NCBI GenBank assembly: GCA_947177395.1
Contig: CAMWUI010000012.1
Location: forward strand, 1-64,000
DNA from: an uncultured Paraprevotella sp.
Lineage (GTDB): Bacteria > Bacteroidota > Bacteroidia > Bacteroidales > Bacteroidaceae
DNA length: 64,000 nt
Direction: 5' to 3'
In this document: positions 16,679 to 25,643 of the stretch, piece after piece
Numbering within the stretch: position 1 is the first letter of the stretch
How the letters are laid out: each line of letters opens with the position of its first letter
Made by a program: the position numbers and the translations under genes
The notes under the pieces: generated by a model
Database searches by the model: none
Told to the model about the DNA's origin: nothing
The model's input: the letters and a program-made list of their open reading frames with translations, nothing else

Positions 16679-17776
16679 TTATTTCTTGTAGTTTTTTTCG
16701 TAGAAACGTTTTTTGCATACCGTACCGGGGAACACTTTCTTGCGGATGCGTACGGTCACTTCCGTGCCGATGGTGGAGAATCCTTTTTCTATCAAAGCCA
16801 TACATACGCTTTTGTCCGTAGACAACGTGTGGTAGCCGGTGGTTACGGTTCCGATGCACCGTCCTTCCGCTTCTATCTCATATCCGGCCCTGGGAATGGC
16901 CTTGTCATGGAGTTCGATACCGACGAGTTTCCGGCTGACTCCTTCTGTTTTCTGACGAACAAGGACGTCACGGCCGATGAATTCCGGTTTATCTGTTTTT
17001 GCAAAAATCCCCAGCCCCGCTTCGATGGGGGTGATGTCGGCGCTCAGTTCATGGCCGTAAAGAGGCAGTCCGACCTCAAAGCGCAATGTATCGCGGCATC
17101 CCAGGCCGCAGGGAGTCACATGGCCTTCCGTAAGAAGCTTGTCCCACAAGGTGCGGGTCAGTTCCGGAGAAGCGTATAGCTCGAATCCGTCTTCTCCGGT
17201 GTAACCGGTACGGCTGCAGAGCAAAGTCTCTCCTTCGTATGTCAGTTCACGGAACGTGTAGAAAACGAGGTCTTCCACCGGTAATTGCAGTACCTGCATA
17301 AGGATTTTCTCAGCCTCAGGCCCCTGAACGGCTATTTCGCCCCAGCGTTCGGATGCGTTGTCTATGTTCACCTGGTAGCCGGTCTGCTGGGCGGTTATCC
17401 ATTCAACGTCTTTGGCGATGTTTGCTGCGTTTACCACCAGCAGGAACATGTCCGCCTCCTGCATCTTATATACAAGCAGGTCGTCTACGACTCCTCCGGT
17501 GGGATAAAGCATCATGCCGTAGAGAATCTTTCCCGGTTCCATTCCGCTGACATCGTTGGTGAAAATATGGTTGACAAACTTCTCGGCGTCCGGTCCGCAG
17601 ATGAATACCTCACCCATGTGTGATACGTCGAACATGCCGGCATGTTGTCTCACCGCCTGATGCTCTTCTATGATAGAAGAATATTCAATGGGCATGATAA
17701 AGCCTCCGAATGGGCTCATTTTGGCTCCGAGTGCTGTGTGATTGTCATAAAGACATGTTTTTTGTAGGTTTTCCAT
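16679..17776 (-). CDS. gcvT: Aminomethyltransferase (T-protein)
   Basis: This 365-residue enzyme transfers the methylene group from aminomethyl-GcvH to tetrahydrofolate and releases ammonia. The N-terminus (LYDNHTALGAKMSPFGGFIMP), GMFDVSHMGE and the C-terminal stretch with GTVTTGYHTLS match the family along its whole length. The product, 5,10-methylene-tetrahydrofolate, enters the same one-carbon pool as the Fhs enzyme encoded at 61083. The start lies 20 bp after the lplA stop. Confidence 0.95.
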   Translation of the reverse strand: MENLQKTCLYDNHTALGAKMSPFGGFIMPIEYSSIIEEHQAVRQHAGMFDVSHMGEVFICGPDAEKFVNHIFTNDVSGMEPGKILYGMMLYPTGGVVDDLLVYKMQEADMFLLVVNAANIAKDVEWITAQQTGYQVNIDNASERWGEIAVQGPEAEKILMQVLQLPVEDLVFYTFRELTYEGETLLCSRTGYTGEDGFELYASPELTRTLWDKLLTEGHVTPCGLGCRDTLRFEVGLPLYGHELSADITPIEAGLGIFAKTDKPEFIGRDVLVRQKTEGVSRKLVGIELHDKAIPRAGYEIEAEGRCIGTVTTGYHTLSTDKSVCMALIEKGFSTIGTEVTVRIRKKVFPGTVCKKRFYEKNYKK

Positions 17777-17796
17777 AAGTATTTAGATTTGTAGGT

Positions 17797-18798
17797 TTAT
17801 TGTATAATCAGGTTTATCCATTCTTCTGTCTCTAAATTCAGAATCCATTGTGACAGGTCGAATCCGTCCAGCGCAGTAGAGAGGGAGTCCCGTTTCACAG
17901 GCTTTCCTTTCAGGCGGCGGGTTAATTCCTGTTCGGCATCTCCTAAAGCAAAAAAGTCACCGGTCAGCCGGATGCGTTGGATGCGTCCGCTTTTCAGTTC
18001 CATGTGGGTGATGATTTCTCCGGCGTGCGCAGTCCGTCCTTTTTTCTCCACCGTATAGCGTGGATTCTTTCCGTGCAGAAAATCTTCCGTGAGATACGTC
18101 TGTTCGATGTCTTCCACCTTGTGTATTTCCTCTTCGGTCAGCAGGCGTTCGCCGTCACAGAGTTTTTCAATGAGATATTGTTTGAAACTCTCTATATGGA
18201 TGTCGGTATGTTCCGTCAGATTGGTCACATGTTGGCGTACGGACGAAACCCCTTTGCTTTGAAGTTTGCTACCGGAGGGAGTAAGTGCCTGTTCCAGATG
18301 GGCGAAACTGGTGTCAAAAAGCATGGTTCCGTGTATGATGCTTTTCTCCGGCAGACGGTAAAAGGCGTTGCCCGAAACCTTACGCCCGTCAATGAGGATG
18401 TCATTCCGTCCGGATGCAGTAGCGTTGATGCCTATTTGTTGCAGCAGGAAGGCTATTTGACGCAGATACCGGTCGAACAGAAAAGGGACATTGCCGCTGG
18501 CCGTTATGTGTGAAAGCATCAGGTTTCCGGGGTCTGAATACACGCATCCGCCGCCACTTTTGCGTCGGTATATCTGAATGCCGTGTTCGCGGCAATAGGG
18601 TACGTTTACCTCTGTTTCGAGAAACTGATTGCGTCCGAATATGACAGTCGGTTCTACCTGCCAGATAAAGAAGTAATTCTCTTTGTCCGGTTCGTGGGCC
18701 AGATATTCTTCCAGAGCTAAATAGAAGACCAGACGTCGTTTTTTTTCGTCCGGGAGCACGATGTGTTTCATTTCACAAGGGTTAACATTGCACTCCAA
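17797..18798 (-). CDS. lplA: Lipoate-protein ligase A
   Basis: This 333-residue enzyme activates lipoate with ATP and attaches it to a carrier Lys. The family core is clear: RRKSGGGCVYSDPGNL (lipoate loop), GRNDILIDGRKVSGNAF (with the catalytic Lys) and a C-terminal accessory domain from about residue 255. Translation may start at the ATG of MECNVNP (18798) or at the internal MKHIVLPDEKKRR ten codons later; the second looks more like family starts. It opens the gcv operon, which links scavenged lipoate to loading of GcvH. Confidence 0.9.
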   Translation of the reverse strand: MECNVNPCEMKHIVLPDEKKRRLVFYLALEEYLAHEPDKENYFFIWQVEPTVIFGRNQFLETEVNVPYCREHGIQIYRRKSGGGCVYSDPGNLMLSHITASGNVPFLFDRYLRQIAFLLQQIGINATASGRNDILIDGRKVSGNAFYRLPEKSIIHGTMLFDTSFAHLEQALTPSGSKLQSKGVSSVRQHVTNLTEHTDIHIESFKQYLIEKLCDGERLLTEEEIHKVEDIEQTYLTEDFLHGKNPRYTVEKKGRTAHAGEIITHMELKSGRIQRIRLTGDFFALGDAEQELTRRLKGKPVKRDSLSTALDGFDLSQWILNLETEEWINLIIQ

Positions 18799-18901
18799 AT
18801 GTAGGAAATGTTTTTGAAACGGCGGAATGATTCAGCGCTTTTTTTCAGAAATAATTCATCGGGCATAAACATCTTCCGTTACAGGACGGCCGTTTTCCGT
18901 T

Positions 18902-20098
18902 TTATTTGCCCAGCGGTTGGATTTTACGTCGTATGGCTTTCGATATTTCCAGAAACATATAATTCCGGTCGTTGCTTTTTACTTTATCTTTATGGGCCTC
19001 GAATTTCTTCCGTGCATATTCTTTGGACTTCTCGAATGTCAGCCGTGACATGTCATTTTGGGATTTGCCCGTGTGGGTGGAATCAGGTTGTTCCTCGGGG
19101 AAGAAATCGTTGAGATCAACATCGCCGATCATGGTTGTTTCCAGGAAGGTGATGTCTTTGTGTGAATTGTCTGTATAATATCCGACGAACATGTGGCCGG
19201 GAATGCGTACCAGTACCGGATCTATGTTGATGGCCCTCAGCAGAGACGCGAAGAGTACGCTTCCGTCAACGCAATTTATCTGTGATGATTTCAGGGCATC
19301 GTCGAATGTACGGACCCGCTGGGAGAATACGACGTTGCTCGACAGACTGCTGTATGAAACGGAACTATAGCGGAAATGGCGTTTTTGAAGAACATTCCAT
19401 AAGGCATATACCTGTTTGTCCACATAATCCTTTCGGGAACTCTGGTATCCGAGGAACCGGTTGACGATACGTGTGTTCAGCGCTTCTCTCAGAATTTCGT
19501 CTATCAGCGGATTTTCTTCATTGACATAGGCCGCAAAGAAAATGTAAGTGGTATGATATTTATTGTCTCGTCCGATATAGCCCAGCAGGCATTCGTTCAG
19601 GCTGCGCACGGAGAGTGTCCGCACCTGCTGTCCGCTTTGTTTTCCGTTTACTTCCATTTGTACGGCAACACTTACGGGTTCTGCCATATCATTGTCCTTC
19701 AGGGCGTCATAGTCCCAGATGATATCCGGATAGATGGTATATGTCGCTTTCTGAGGCAGAATGAATTCCGATACGGAACGGCGGAAAAAGGGAGTTTCAC
19801 CCACGTCTATGCGTATACGGCAATTGGAAACGGGAGAGGTGAACCGTATGGCCAGGCAGGATTTGGGATTTCCCAGTGTAAGTGTGTCTGCCGACTGTAT
19901 GATCTGGGCGTTGGTGGTTGCCGTGGACAGGATGGCCGACGGAAACAGGTTGCCTCCTAAATCATCGGTGATTTCAAAGTCCAGTTGTGGAGGCATGATG
20001 CGCAGGTAGGCATAGGCAATGCCTCCGGCGAGGGCGAGAAACACGCATATACCGCAGAATATTCTGCCGATGAGCCGTTTTTGGGAAAAGTTCTTCAT
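18902..20098 (-). CDS. Membrane-anchored transglutaminase-like protein
   Basis: The 398-residue protein has an N-terminal hydrophobic segment (about residues 12-32, IFCGICVFLALAGGIAYAY) after a basic start, so it is an anchored periplasmic or outer-face protein. In the second half a papain-like transglutaminase core is suggested by Cys in INCVDGSVLFASLL, followed by His in RIPGHMFVGYY. Such domains may cleave or cross-link proteins or peptidoglycan; the substrate is unknown. It is divergent from the sensor kinase at 20342 and 103 bp upstream of the lplA start, but probably has its own promoter and is a separate unit from the gcv operon only if terminated. Confidence 0.65.
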   Translation of the reverse strand: MKNFSQKRLIGRIFCGICVFLALAGGIAYAYLRIMPPQLDFEITDDLGGNLFPSAILSTATTNAQIIQSADTLTLGNPKSCLAIRFTSPVSNCRIRIDVGETPFFRRSVSEFILPQKATYTIYPDIIWDYDALKDNDMAEPVSVAVQMEVNGKQSGQQVRTLSVRSLNECLLGYIGRDNKYHTTYIFFAAYVNEENPLIDEILREALNTRIVNRFLGYQSSRKDYVDKQVYALWNVLQKRHFRYSSVSYSSLSSNVVFSQRVRTFDDALKSSQINCVDGSVLFASLLRAINIDPVLVRIPGHMFVGYYTDNSHKDITFLETTMIGDVDLNDFFPEEQPDSTHTGKSQNDMSRLTFEKSKEYARKKFEAHKDKVKSNDRNYMFLEISKAIRRKIQPLGK

Positions 20099-20126
20099 AT
20101 AATGAATGTCTGTGAAATCGAATTTA

Positions 20127-20134
20127 CAAAGATA
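20127..20134 (-). promoter_or_regulatory. -7 box of the transglutaminase-like gene
   Basis: The minus strand reads TATCTTTG, a full match to TAnnTTTG, 28 bp upstream of the ATG at 20098. No convincing TTTG lies 20 bp further up. Confidence 0.5.
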
Positions 20135-20341
20135 CAGATAAAAATATAGAATGCGAGTCGGAACATGGAATTTATTGTTCCCTGAATTTAGTTAATTCTT
20201 TGTGCAAATGTGTTCTTAAAATATGTATAATTGATAAATTGGCAACTATTCTTTCCTTACTTGGTTAACAATGTTAAATATTGGCTCTTTTTTAGAATGC
20301 GGATGATGGTCGGAATATATAAACCTATTAGTTTTGCGAGC

Positions 20342-21886
20342 ATGAAAAAGTCAACGATATGGATTGTCAGTATCATCATGGGAGTGTCGTGTCTGGCCCT
20401 TCTGTATGTGCAGACGCGATACATTGAACAAATAGTTCGGTCGCGGAAGCAACAGTTTGATGAAACAATATTCCGAAGTTTAAACCAAGTGGCCCGGAAT
20501 CTGGAAAGAAACGAGACATTGTGTTATCTGGAAACTCTGTTTAATGGAGAAGCCGTAACGGAAGACTCTTTGTCGGATGCGGTGGAACTGTATGGTACGT
20601 TTACGGAGGCTTCTGATTATTCTCTGTCTGACGATAACACGCCCGCATTTTCTGCGTTTCAGCTGAAGACGCTTGCCAATCATCCTTCTGCCGTACCGAA
20701 AGTTCTGACAGTGAAAAGCAGGAACCGTATATCAGAGGCCTCTCAGGCTTTTCAGGAGTCGGTGAAAAATGCCTATCTCTATCAAAAAGGCGTTCTGGAC
20801 GAGGTCGTATATGGTATATTGTATACGTCGAGTAATAAGCTATTGGAGGAGCGGGTAGATTATAACGTTCTGGATCATGATTTGCGGACAGCTTTCGAAC
20901 AGAATGGAGTCAACATACCTTATCATTTTGCCGTACTGACAACTGAGGGAAGGGAAATTTTCCGTTGTGCCGATTATGAAAAGGAAGGTGAGGACAACTG
21001 TTATATGCAAATGTTGTTTAACAACGATCCTTCAAGTAAGATGGGCGTGTTGCATGTTCATTTTCCGGACATGAGGCGTTACATATTCGGTTCCGTCCAG
21101 CTGATGCTTCCAGCTTTGGCTTTTACGCTTATTCTGTTCTTTACCTTTATATTCACGGTTTATCTGTTTGTCCGTCAGAAGAGAGTCACGGAGATGAAAA
21201 ATGATTTCATCAGTAACATGACCCATGAGTTCAAGACACCTATTTCGTCTATCTCTTTGGCGGCCCAGATGCTGAGTGATAAGTCCGTGACGAAGAGCGA
21301 GCAGATGTACGAAAATCTGTCAAGGGTTATCAGCGATGAAACCAAGCGTCTGCGCTTTCTGGTCGAAAAGGTGTTGCAGATGTCGTTTCATGAACGTGAC
21401 AATATCGCTTTCAAGCAGTGCCCGACAGATGCCAATGCTTTGATCGAAGGAGTGATAAAGACATTCTCCCTGAAAGTGTCAAAGAACGGAGGCAGTATAA
21501 CGTCCTCACTGGAAGCGACGGAATCCATGATATTTGTGGATGAGATGCACTTCACGAATGTGATATTCAACTTGATGGACAATGCCGTGAAGTATAAGCG
21601 GAACGATGTGGAACTGCATCTGGATTTGCGGACGTGGAATGCGGATAACAAACTTAACATCAGCGTGGAAGATAACGGTATCGGCATCTCCAGAGAAGAT
21701 TTGAGGCGTGTGTTTGAGAAATTCTACAGAGTGCACACCGGTAACAAACATGATGTGAAGGGATTTGGTCTGGGACTGGCCTACGTGAAGAAGATTGTCA
21801 CCCTGCATAAAGGGGTAATCAAAGCGGAGAGTAAACTGGGACAAGGAACAAAATTTATAATAACATTACCAATCATAAAAGAATAA
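20342..21886 (+). CDS. rprX: Sensor histidine kinase, RprX-like
   Basis: From the ATG at 20342 (MKKSTIWIV) the protein is 514 residues; upstream in-frame codons lack any family look. It has a membrane segment at about 5-25, a periplasmic sensor region to about 250 and a second membrane segment (LALTLILFF-like stretch near 265-285). The kinase core contains the phospho-acceptor His in SNMTHEFKTPISSIS, the N box NLMDNAVKY, G1 DNGIGIS and G2 GFGLGLAYVKK. It is paired with the response regulator 4 bp downstream. The RprXY pair of Bacteroides fragilis has this arrangement; the signal is unknown to me. Confidence 0.82.
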   Translation: MKKSTIWIVSIIMGVSCLALLYVQTRYIEQIVRSRKQQFDETIFRSLNQVARNLERNETLCYLETLFNGEAVTEDSLSDAVELYGTFTEASDYSLSDDNTPAFSAFQLKTLANHPSAVPKVLTVKSRNRISEASQAFQESVKNAYLYQKGVLDEVVYGILYTSSNKLLEERVDYNVLDHDLRTAFEQNGVNIPYHFAVLTTEGREIFRCADYEKEGEDNCYMQMLFNNDPSSKMGVLHVHFPDMRRYIFGSVQLMLPALAFTLILFFTFIFTVYLFVRQKRVTEMKNDFISNMTHEFKTPISSISLAAQMLSDKSVTKSEQMYENLSRVISDETKRLRFLVEKVLQMSFHERDNIAFKQCPTDANALIEGVIKTFSLKVSKNGGSITSSLEATESMIFVDEMHFTNVIFNLMDNAVKYKRNDVELHLDLRTWNADNKLNISVEDNGIGISREDLRRVFEKFYRVHTGNKHDVKGFGLGLAYVKKIVTLHKGVIKAESKLGQGTKFIITLPIIKE

Positions 21887-21890
21887 AAAA

Positions 21891-22592
21891 ATGGAAGACA
21901 AATTGCGTATTTTATTGTGTGAGGACGATGAAAGTCTGGGCATGTTGCTTAGAGAGTATCTGCAGGCCAAGGGATATGATGCGGAATTGTATCCGGATGG
22001 CGAGGCCGGACAAAGGGCGTTTATGAAGAATAAATATGATATGTGTGTGCTTGACGTAATGATGCCGAAGAAAGACGGTTTTTCGCTGGCTCAGGATATC
22101 CGTCAGGTGAATACTGAAGTTCCCATTATATTCCTTACGGCCAAGAATCTGAAAGAGGATATATTCGATGGCTTCAAAATAGGTGCCGACGACTATATCA
22201 CCAAGCCTTTCTCCATGGAAGAACTTGTATTCCGCATGGAGGCCATCCTGCGTCGTGTCCGTGGCAAGAAAGTAAAGGAAACGAATATGTATAAGTTGGG
22301 TAACTTTACGTTTGACACGCAGCGCCAGATATTGTCCATCGGAGAAAAGCAGACCAAGCTGACAACGAAGGAAAGCGAGTTGCTGTCCTTGCTGTGTGCC
22401 CATGCGAATGATGTCCTGCAACGTGAACTTGCGCTGAAGACCATCTGGATAGATGACAACTATTTCAATGCCCGCAGCATGGACGTATATATTACGAAGT
22501 TGCGCAAGCATTTGAAAGACGATCCCTCTATCGAAATTAATAATGTGCACGGCAAGGGGTATCGTCTGATTGTTCCGCGTGAGGAAGAATAA
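21891..22592 (+). CDS. rprY: OmpR-family response regulator, RprY-like
   Basis: The 233-residue protein has a receiver domain with acidic pocket (LCEDDES), the phospho-acceptor Asp in CVLDVMMPK, Thr in FLTAKN and Lys in DDYITKPFS. A C-terminal OmpR-type winged helix follows (LTTKESELLSLL, then NARSMDVYITKLRKHL and NVHGKGYRLIV). It follows the kinase by 4 bp and ends in a terminator. It should bind DNA when phosphorylated by the kinase; targets cannot be read. Confidence 0.87.
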   Translation: MEDKLRILLCEDDESLGMLLREYLQAKGYDAELYPDGEAGQRAFMKNKYDMCVLDVMMPKKDGFSLAQDIRQVNTEVPIIFLTAKNLKEDIFDGFKIGADDYITKPFSMEELVFRMEAILRRVRGKKVKETNMYKLGNFTFDTQRQILSIGEKQTKLTTKESELLSLLCAHANDVLQRELALKTIWIDDNYFNARSMDVYITKLRKHLKDDPSIEINNVHGKGYRLIVPREEE

Positions 22593-22618
22593 GAAGGATT
22601 GAATCCAACTGTCTTATG

Positions 22619-22656
22619 AGGCTCTGCATGAAGAACGTATTCTTTGTGCGGAGCCT
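22619..22656 (+). terminator. Terminator after rprY-like gene
   Basis: AGGCTCTGCA (22619-22628) pairs, with one mismatch, with TGCGGAGCCT (22647-22656), and is followed by TCTCTTTG. It stands 27 bp after the response regulator. Confidence 0.55.
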
Positions 22657-22795
22657 TCTCTTTGTCCTGACTTCGTTAACGCGTACTCCAAGATTCGGCC
22701 GGATTTTTCTTCCCAATATTATTCCGTCTTCCTGTTTGTTTTCAATGCTTCGTTCTACCGTATTTTGGCGACAAAACGAACTATCCTTGGGGGGT

Positions 22796-22900
22796 AACGA
22801 ATACTATCGTGAGGGTGCAAGGAATACAATCGTAAGGTGCTAAGGAATACGATTGTAAGGAGGTAAGGAATGCAATCGTGAGGAGACAAGGATAGTATTC
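22796..22900. repeat. Module A: five 23-bp tandem units
   Basis: Units starting with AAGGAATAC (or AACGAATAC, AAGGAATGC, AAGGATAGT) lie at 22796, 22819, 22842, 22865 and 22888, each 23 bp apart. The common form is AAGGAATACAATCGTAAGG. The unit contains the inverted pattern GGAATACnATNC. The same five-unit array, also 23-bp phased, occurs at 52326-52440. No gene overlaps it. Confidence 0.85.
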
Positions 22901-22910
22901 CATTCGCCGA

Positions 22911-23048
22911 GTGGACAGCGCTCCACTACCTCAAGTGAACAGCGCTCCACTACCTCAAGTGAACAGCACTTCACTACCCCAAATGAACAGCGCTTCACAC
23001 CCCCCAGTGAACAGCACTCCACTCGACAAGTGAACAGCACATGGCTCG
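22911..23048. repeat. Module B: six units of about 24 bp
   Basis: GTGAACAGC (or GTGGACAGC, ATGAACAGC) begins units at 22911, 22935, 22959, 22983, 23007 and 23030, spaced 24, 24, 24, 24 and 23 bp. A typical unit reads GTGAACAGCGCTCCACTACC and is itself an imperfect palindrome centred on AGCGCT. Six units of the reverse complement lie at 52175-52310. The segment 23049-23264 that follows is G/C-rich, then holds ATCCTTCAG and GGTTCA words, but no gene. Confidence 0.85.
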
Positions 23049-23264
23049 GCACGGGAACCGTCTGCGGAAGGGAAGGCCGCGGAGACCATCGCCGCCCCCC
23101 CTCCCTACACACATGTTGGCGGAAAAATCCTTCAATGATTCAAACTGTTTGATAGCCAGTGACAAATGGTTCATTTATCCTTCAGCTTTCCTTCATTTAT
23201 CCTTCAGTTTTTCCGCCCTATGGTTCAGTGGACAGTTGCTGCGGCGCATTGCAACCGGTAATTT

Positions 23265-23420
23265 CTGAACCATTACCCGCTGATTTCCAGTGAGTCTGAA
23301 CCATTGCTGAACCTTTTGTGAACCATCCTGAACCATAGCTGAACCATTACTCATTGATAATCAGTGAGTCTGAACCATTGAAGCATTTTTCTACAAACAT
23401 TTGTGTATAGGGGAGGAACG
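23265..23420 (+). repeat. Module C: 11-bp CTGAACC units with conserved 31-bp spacers
   Basis: CTGAACCATT-type units lie at 23265, 23296, 23307, 23318, 23328, 23339 and 23370. Consecutive units are 10-11 bp apart. The two longer steps (23265 to 23296, and 23339 to 23370) are both exactly 31 bp and contain TGAT, CAGTGAGT. The last unit is followed by ATTGAAGCATTTTTCTACA and a GGGGAGGA stretch, as in the related elements at 52028 and 50345. The rest of the gap, 23421-23565, shows nothing I can name. Confidence 0.8.
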
Positions 23421-23565
23421 TTTGGTTGTACCGGTAACCAATGTGCGGAACGAATTGTATCTCAATGAATAATGGTTCAGGAGAAGGCCTGCGGCGGTCG
23501 GAGTGAAGAAGGGGCACACGGCCGAGGGGAATAGGGATTTATATCCATTACAATGTCGGGAAACT

Positions 23566-23596
23566 TTTGCACAATCGGGATATTTGGTTAACTTTG
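23566..23596 (+). promoter_or_regulatory. Promoter of the L-galactose operon
   Basis: TTTG at 23566-23569 and TAACTTTG at 23589-23596 stand 19 bp apart, a strong match to the Bacteroides promoter pattern. The leader to the ATG at 23747 would be about 145 nt. That is long for this group and leaves room for a regulatory structure; GTCGCAGGTTCC at its start could pair with part of GGGAACTTCCGCAGCGAC near its end. Confidence 0.72.
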
Positions 23597-23746
23597 TCGC
23601 AGGTTCCGGAGATATCGCGGCAATCAGAGACAGAGGCGGGCAAACCGCTCTTTAAGGTTGCCGGTTTACGGGAACTTCCGCAGCGACAAAACGATTAATA
23701 AGCAATGATATAACCGGCAGGATAGTTTTTGCCATTTATTGGAACC

Positions 23747-24679
23747 ATGGAATACAGAGAAATCGGAAAAACCGGTATGAAGGTTTCGGAACTTAGTTTC
23801 GGAGCCTCATCTTTGGGCAGTGTCTTTCGTGACACGAAGGAAAGCGAGGCGATCGACGCCGTGTACGCAGCGATAGACAACGGTATCAATTTTATAGATG
23901 TGTCGCCCTATTACGGGCATTATAAAGCCGAGACGGTTCTTGGGAAAGCTCTGCCCGGGATACCGCGCGACAAGTATTATCTCTCGACGAAAGTGGGCCG
24001 GTATGGCAAGGACGGTGTCAACAGCTGGGACTATTCGGCCCGCCGCGCAGTCGAAAGTGTATATGAAAGCATGGAAAGGCTTCATATAGACTTTATAGAC
24101 CTCATCAACGTGCATGACATTGAGTTTGCCGATCTTGAGCAGGTCGTTGCCGAGACGCTTCCGGCGCTTGTGGAGTTGCGCGACAAAGGAGTGGTCGGAC
24201 ATGTGGGCATTACCGACCTTCAGCTTGAAAACCTCGTATGGGTTATAGACCACGTACCCGCCGGCACCGTAGAGAGTGTCCTCAATTTCTGCCACTATAC
24301 GCTCAACGATGATAAACTGGCCGATTTTCTTGATTATTTCGAGGGCAAGGGTGTCGGCGTAATCAATGCGTCTCCGCTTTCCATGGGACTCCTTTCCCAG
24401 AGGGGAATTCCGGCATGGCACCCGGCTCCGGAACCGCTTGTCACGGCATGTGCCCGGGCTGCCGGTTATTGCCGCGAGAAGGGCTATCCCATCGAGAAAC
24501 TCGCCGTACAGTTCTCTGTGTCCAATCCCCGTATCGCTTCGACGCTCTTCAGCTCGGCCAATCCTGAAAATGTAGTCAGGAACATACGTTTCGTTGAGGA
24601 GCCCATCGACCCGGTCCTGCTGAAGGAGGTGATGGAAATCATAGGTGACCAGAAGCGCGTAAGTTGGAAAAACACTTGA
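23747..24679 (+). CDS. L-galactose dehydrogenase (aldo/keto reductase family)
   Basis: This 310-residue aldo/keto reductase has the family tetrad: Asp and Tyr in FIDVSPYYGHYKAE, Lys in LSTKVGRYG and His in LINVHDIEF. The ATG at 23747 fits the family start (MEYREIGKTGMKVSEL); the TTG six codons earlier does not. It should oxidise L-galactose with NAD(P) to L-galactonolactone. This role is assigned from context: an L-galactose to D-tagaturonate route with an aldo/keto reductase, a COG3618 lactonase and a zinc dehydrogenase was shown experimentally in Bacteroides vulgatus, and the same set occurs here in the same order. L-fucose, of the same configuration, is a possible second substrate. Confidence 0.82.
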   Translation: MEYREIGKTGMKVSELSFGASSLGSVFRDTKESEAIDAVYAAIDNGINFIDVSPYYGHYKAETVLGKALPGIPRDKYYLSTKVGRYGKDGVNSWDYSARRAVESVYESMERLHIDFIDLINVHDIEFADLEQVVAETLPALVELRDKGVVGHVGITDLQLENLVWVIDHVPAGTVESVLNFCHYTLNDDKLADFLDYFEGKGVGVINASPLSMGLLSQRGIPAWHPAPEPLVTACARAAGYCREKGYPIEKLAVQFSVSNPRIASTLFSSANPENVVRNIRFVEEPIDPVLLKEVMEIIGDQKRVSWKNT

Positions 24680-24692
24680 TTGCAGTACGGTT

Positions 24693-25616
24693 ATGGATTA
24701 CAGGATTATCGATGCCCATGCCCATCTGTGGTTGCGTCAGGAGACTGTGGTAAACGGCCTTCCTATTACTCCGCTTCCCAACGGACGTTCGTCGTTCATG
24801 GGAGAGGAGCGTCAGATGCTCCCTCCGTTTATGATTGACGGCCGGAACAGTGCCGAAGTCTTTCTTTCCAACATGGACTATGCGCAGGTGTCGGCCGCCG
24901 TCATTACCCAGGAATTTATCGACGGGAATCAGGATGAATACCTTGAGGACGTTGCCCGCCGCTATCCCGATCGGTTCATGGTATGCGGACTGTGCGACTT
25001 GCGGCGTGACGATTTTATGGAACAGGCCCGCACTCTTCACAGCCGTGGATTCAGGGCGTTTGCCATTCCCGGACATCGCCTTTTCCTACCCGAGGGGAGA
25101 ATCTGGCTCAACGCTCCCGACAAGATGAAACTCTTCCGTTTTATGGAGCGACACGGCATCCTCCTGTCTGTTGCTCTGGCCGACGGAGATATCCAGGTCG
25201 GCGAGATGAAAGAGATTATTCAGGAATGCCCCGGCCTGAAAATAGCCATAGCCCATTTCGGGATGGTCACCGCCGGTGACTGGCTGGAACAGATAAAGCT
25301 TGCCCGAAACCCCAATGTCATGGTCGAGTCGGGCGGTATCACCTGGCTGTTCAACTCCGAGTTCTATCCCTTCCCCAGTGCTGTGAAAGCCATACGCGAG
25401 GCTGCCGATACAGTAGGTTGGGACAAACTGATGTGGGGGTCCGACTACCCCCGCACGATAACGGCCATCACCTATCGCATGTCCTATGACTTCGTCACGA
25501 AGTCACCCGAACTTACGCCCGAAGAGAAAGCGGCGTTTCTCGGCGGGAACGCCCGTCGGTTTTACGGTTTCAATAAACTCGTGGAACTTCCTTACATAAA
25601 GAATATGTCTGAATGA
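24693..25616 (+). CDS. L-galactono-lactonase (COG3618 amidohydrolase)
   Basis: The 307-residue amidohydrolase-fold protein has the metal-site pattern DAHAHLWLRQE at the start, later AIAHFGMV and the closing MWGSDYPR with the catalytic Asp. COG3618 enzymes hydrolyse sugar lactones. It begins 13 bp after the dehydrogenase, so it should act on its product, giving L-galactonate. The experimental precedent in B. vulgatus is a 1,5-lactonase; which ring form is used here cannot be read from sequence. Confidence 0.82.
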   Translation: MDYRIIDAHAHLWLRQETVVNGLPITPLPNGRSSFMGEERQMLPPFMIDGRNSAEVFLSNMDYAQVSAAVITQEFIDGNQDEYLEDVARRYPDRFMVCGLCDLRRDDFMEQARTLHSRGFRAFAIPGHRLFLPEGRIWLNAPDKMKLFRFMERHGILLSVALADGDIQVGEMKEIIQECPGLKIAIAHFGMVTAGDWLEQIKLARNPNVMVESGGITWLFNSEFYPFPSAVKAIREAADTVGWDKLMWGSDYPRTITAITYRMSYDFVTKSPELTPEEKAAFLGGNARRFYGFNKLVELPYIKNMSE

Positions 25617-25643
25617 CTTCCACATTATAATATTAATAGATCC

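Noticed and set aside
18799-18901. Glycine riboswitch ahead of the gcv operon
   Set aside because: The 103 bp upstream of lplA show none of the paired aptamer features that I would expect, and the gap is too short for a tandem riboswitch.
22616-23268. Short frames in the repeat-filled gap (75-90 residues on both strands)
   Set aside because: They run through the tandem repeats and the rprY terminator, have low-complexity proteins and no promoter of their own.
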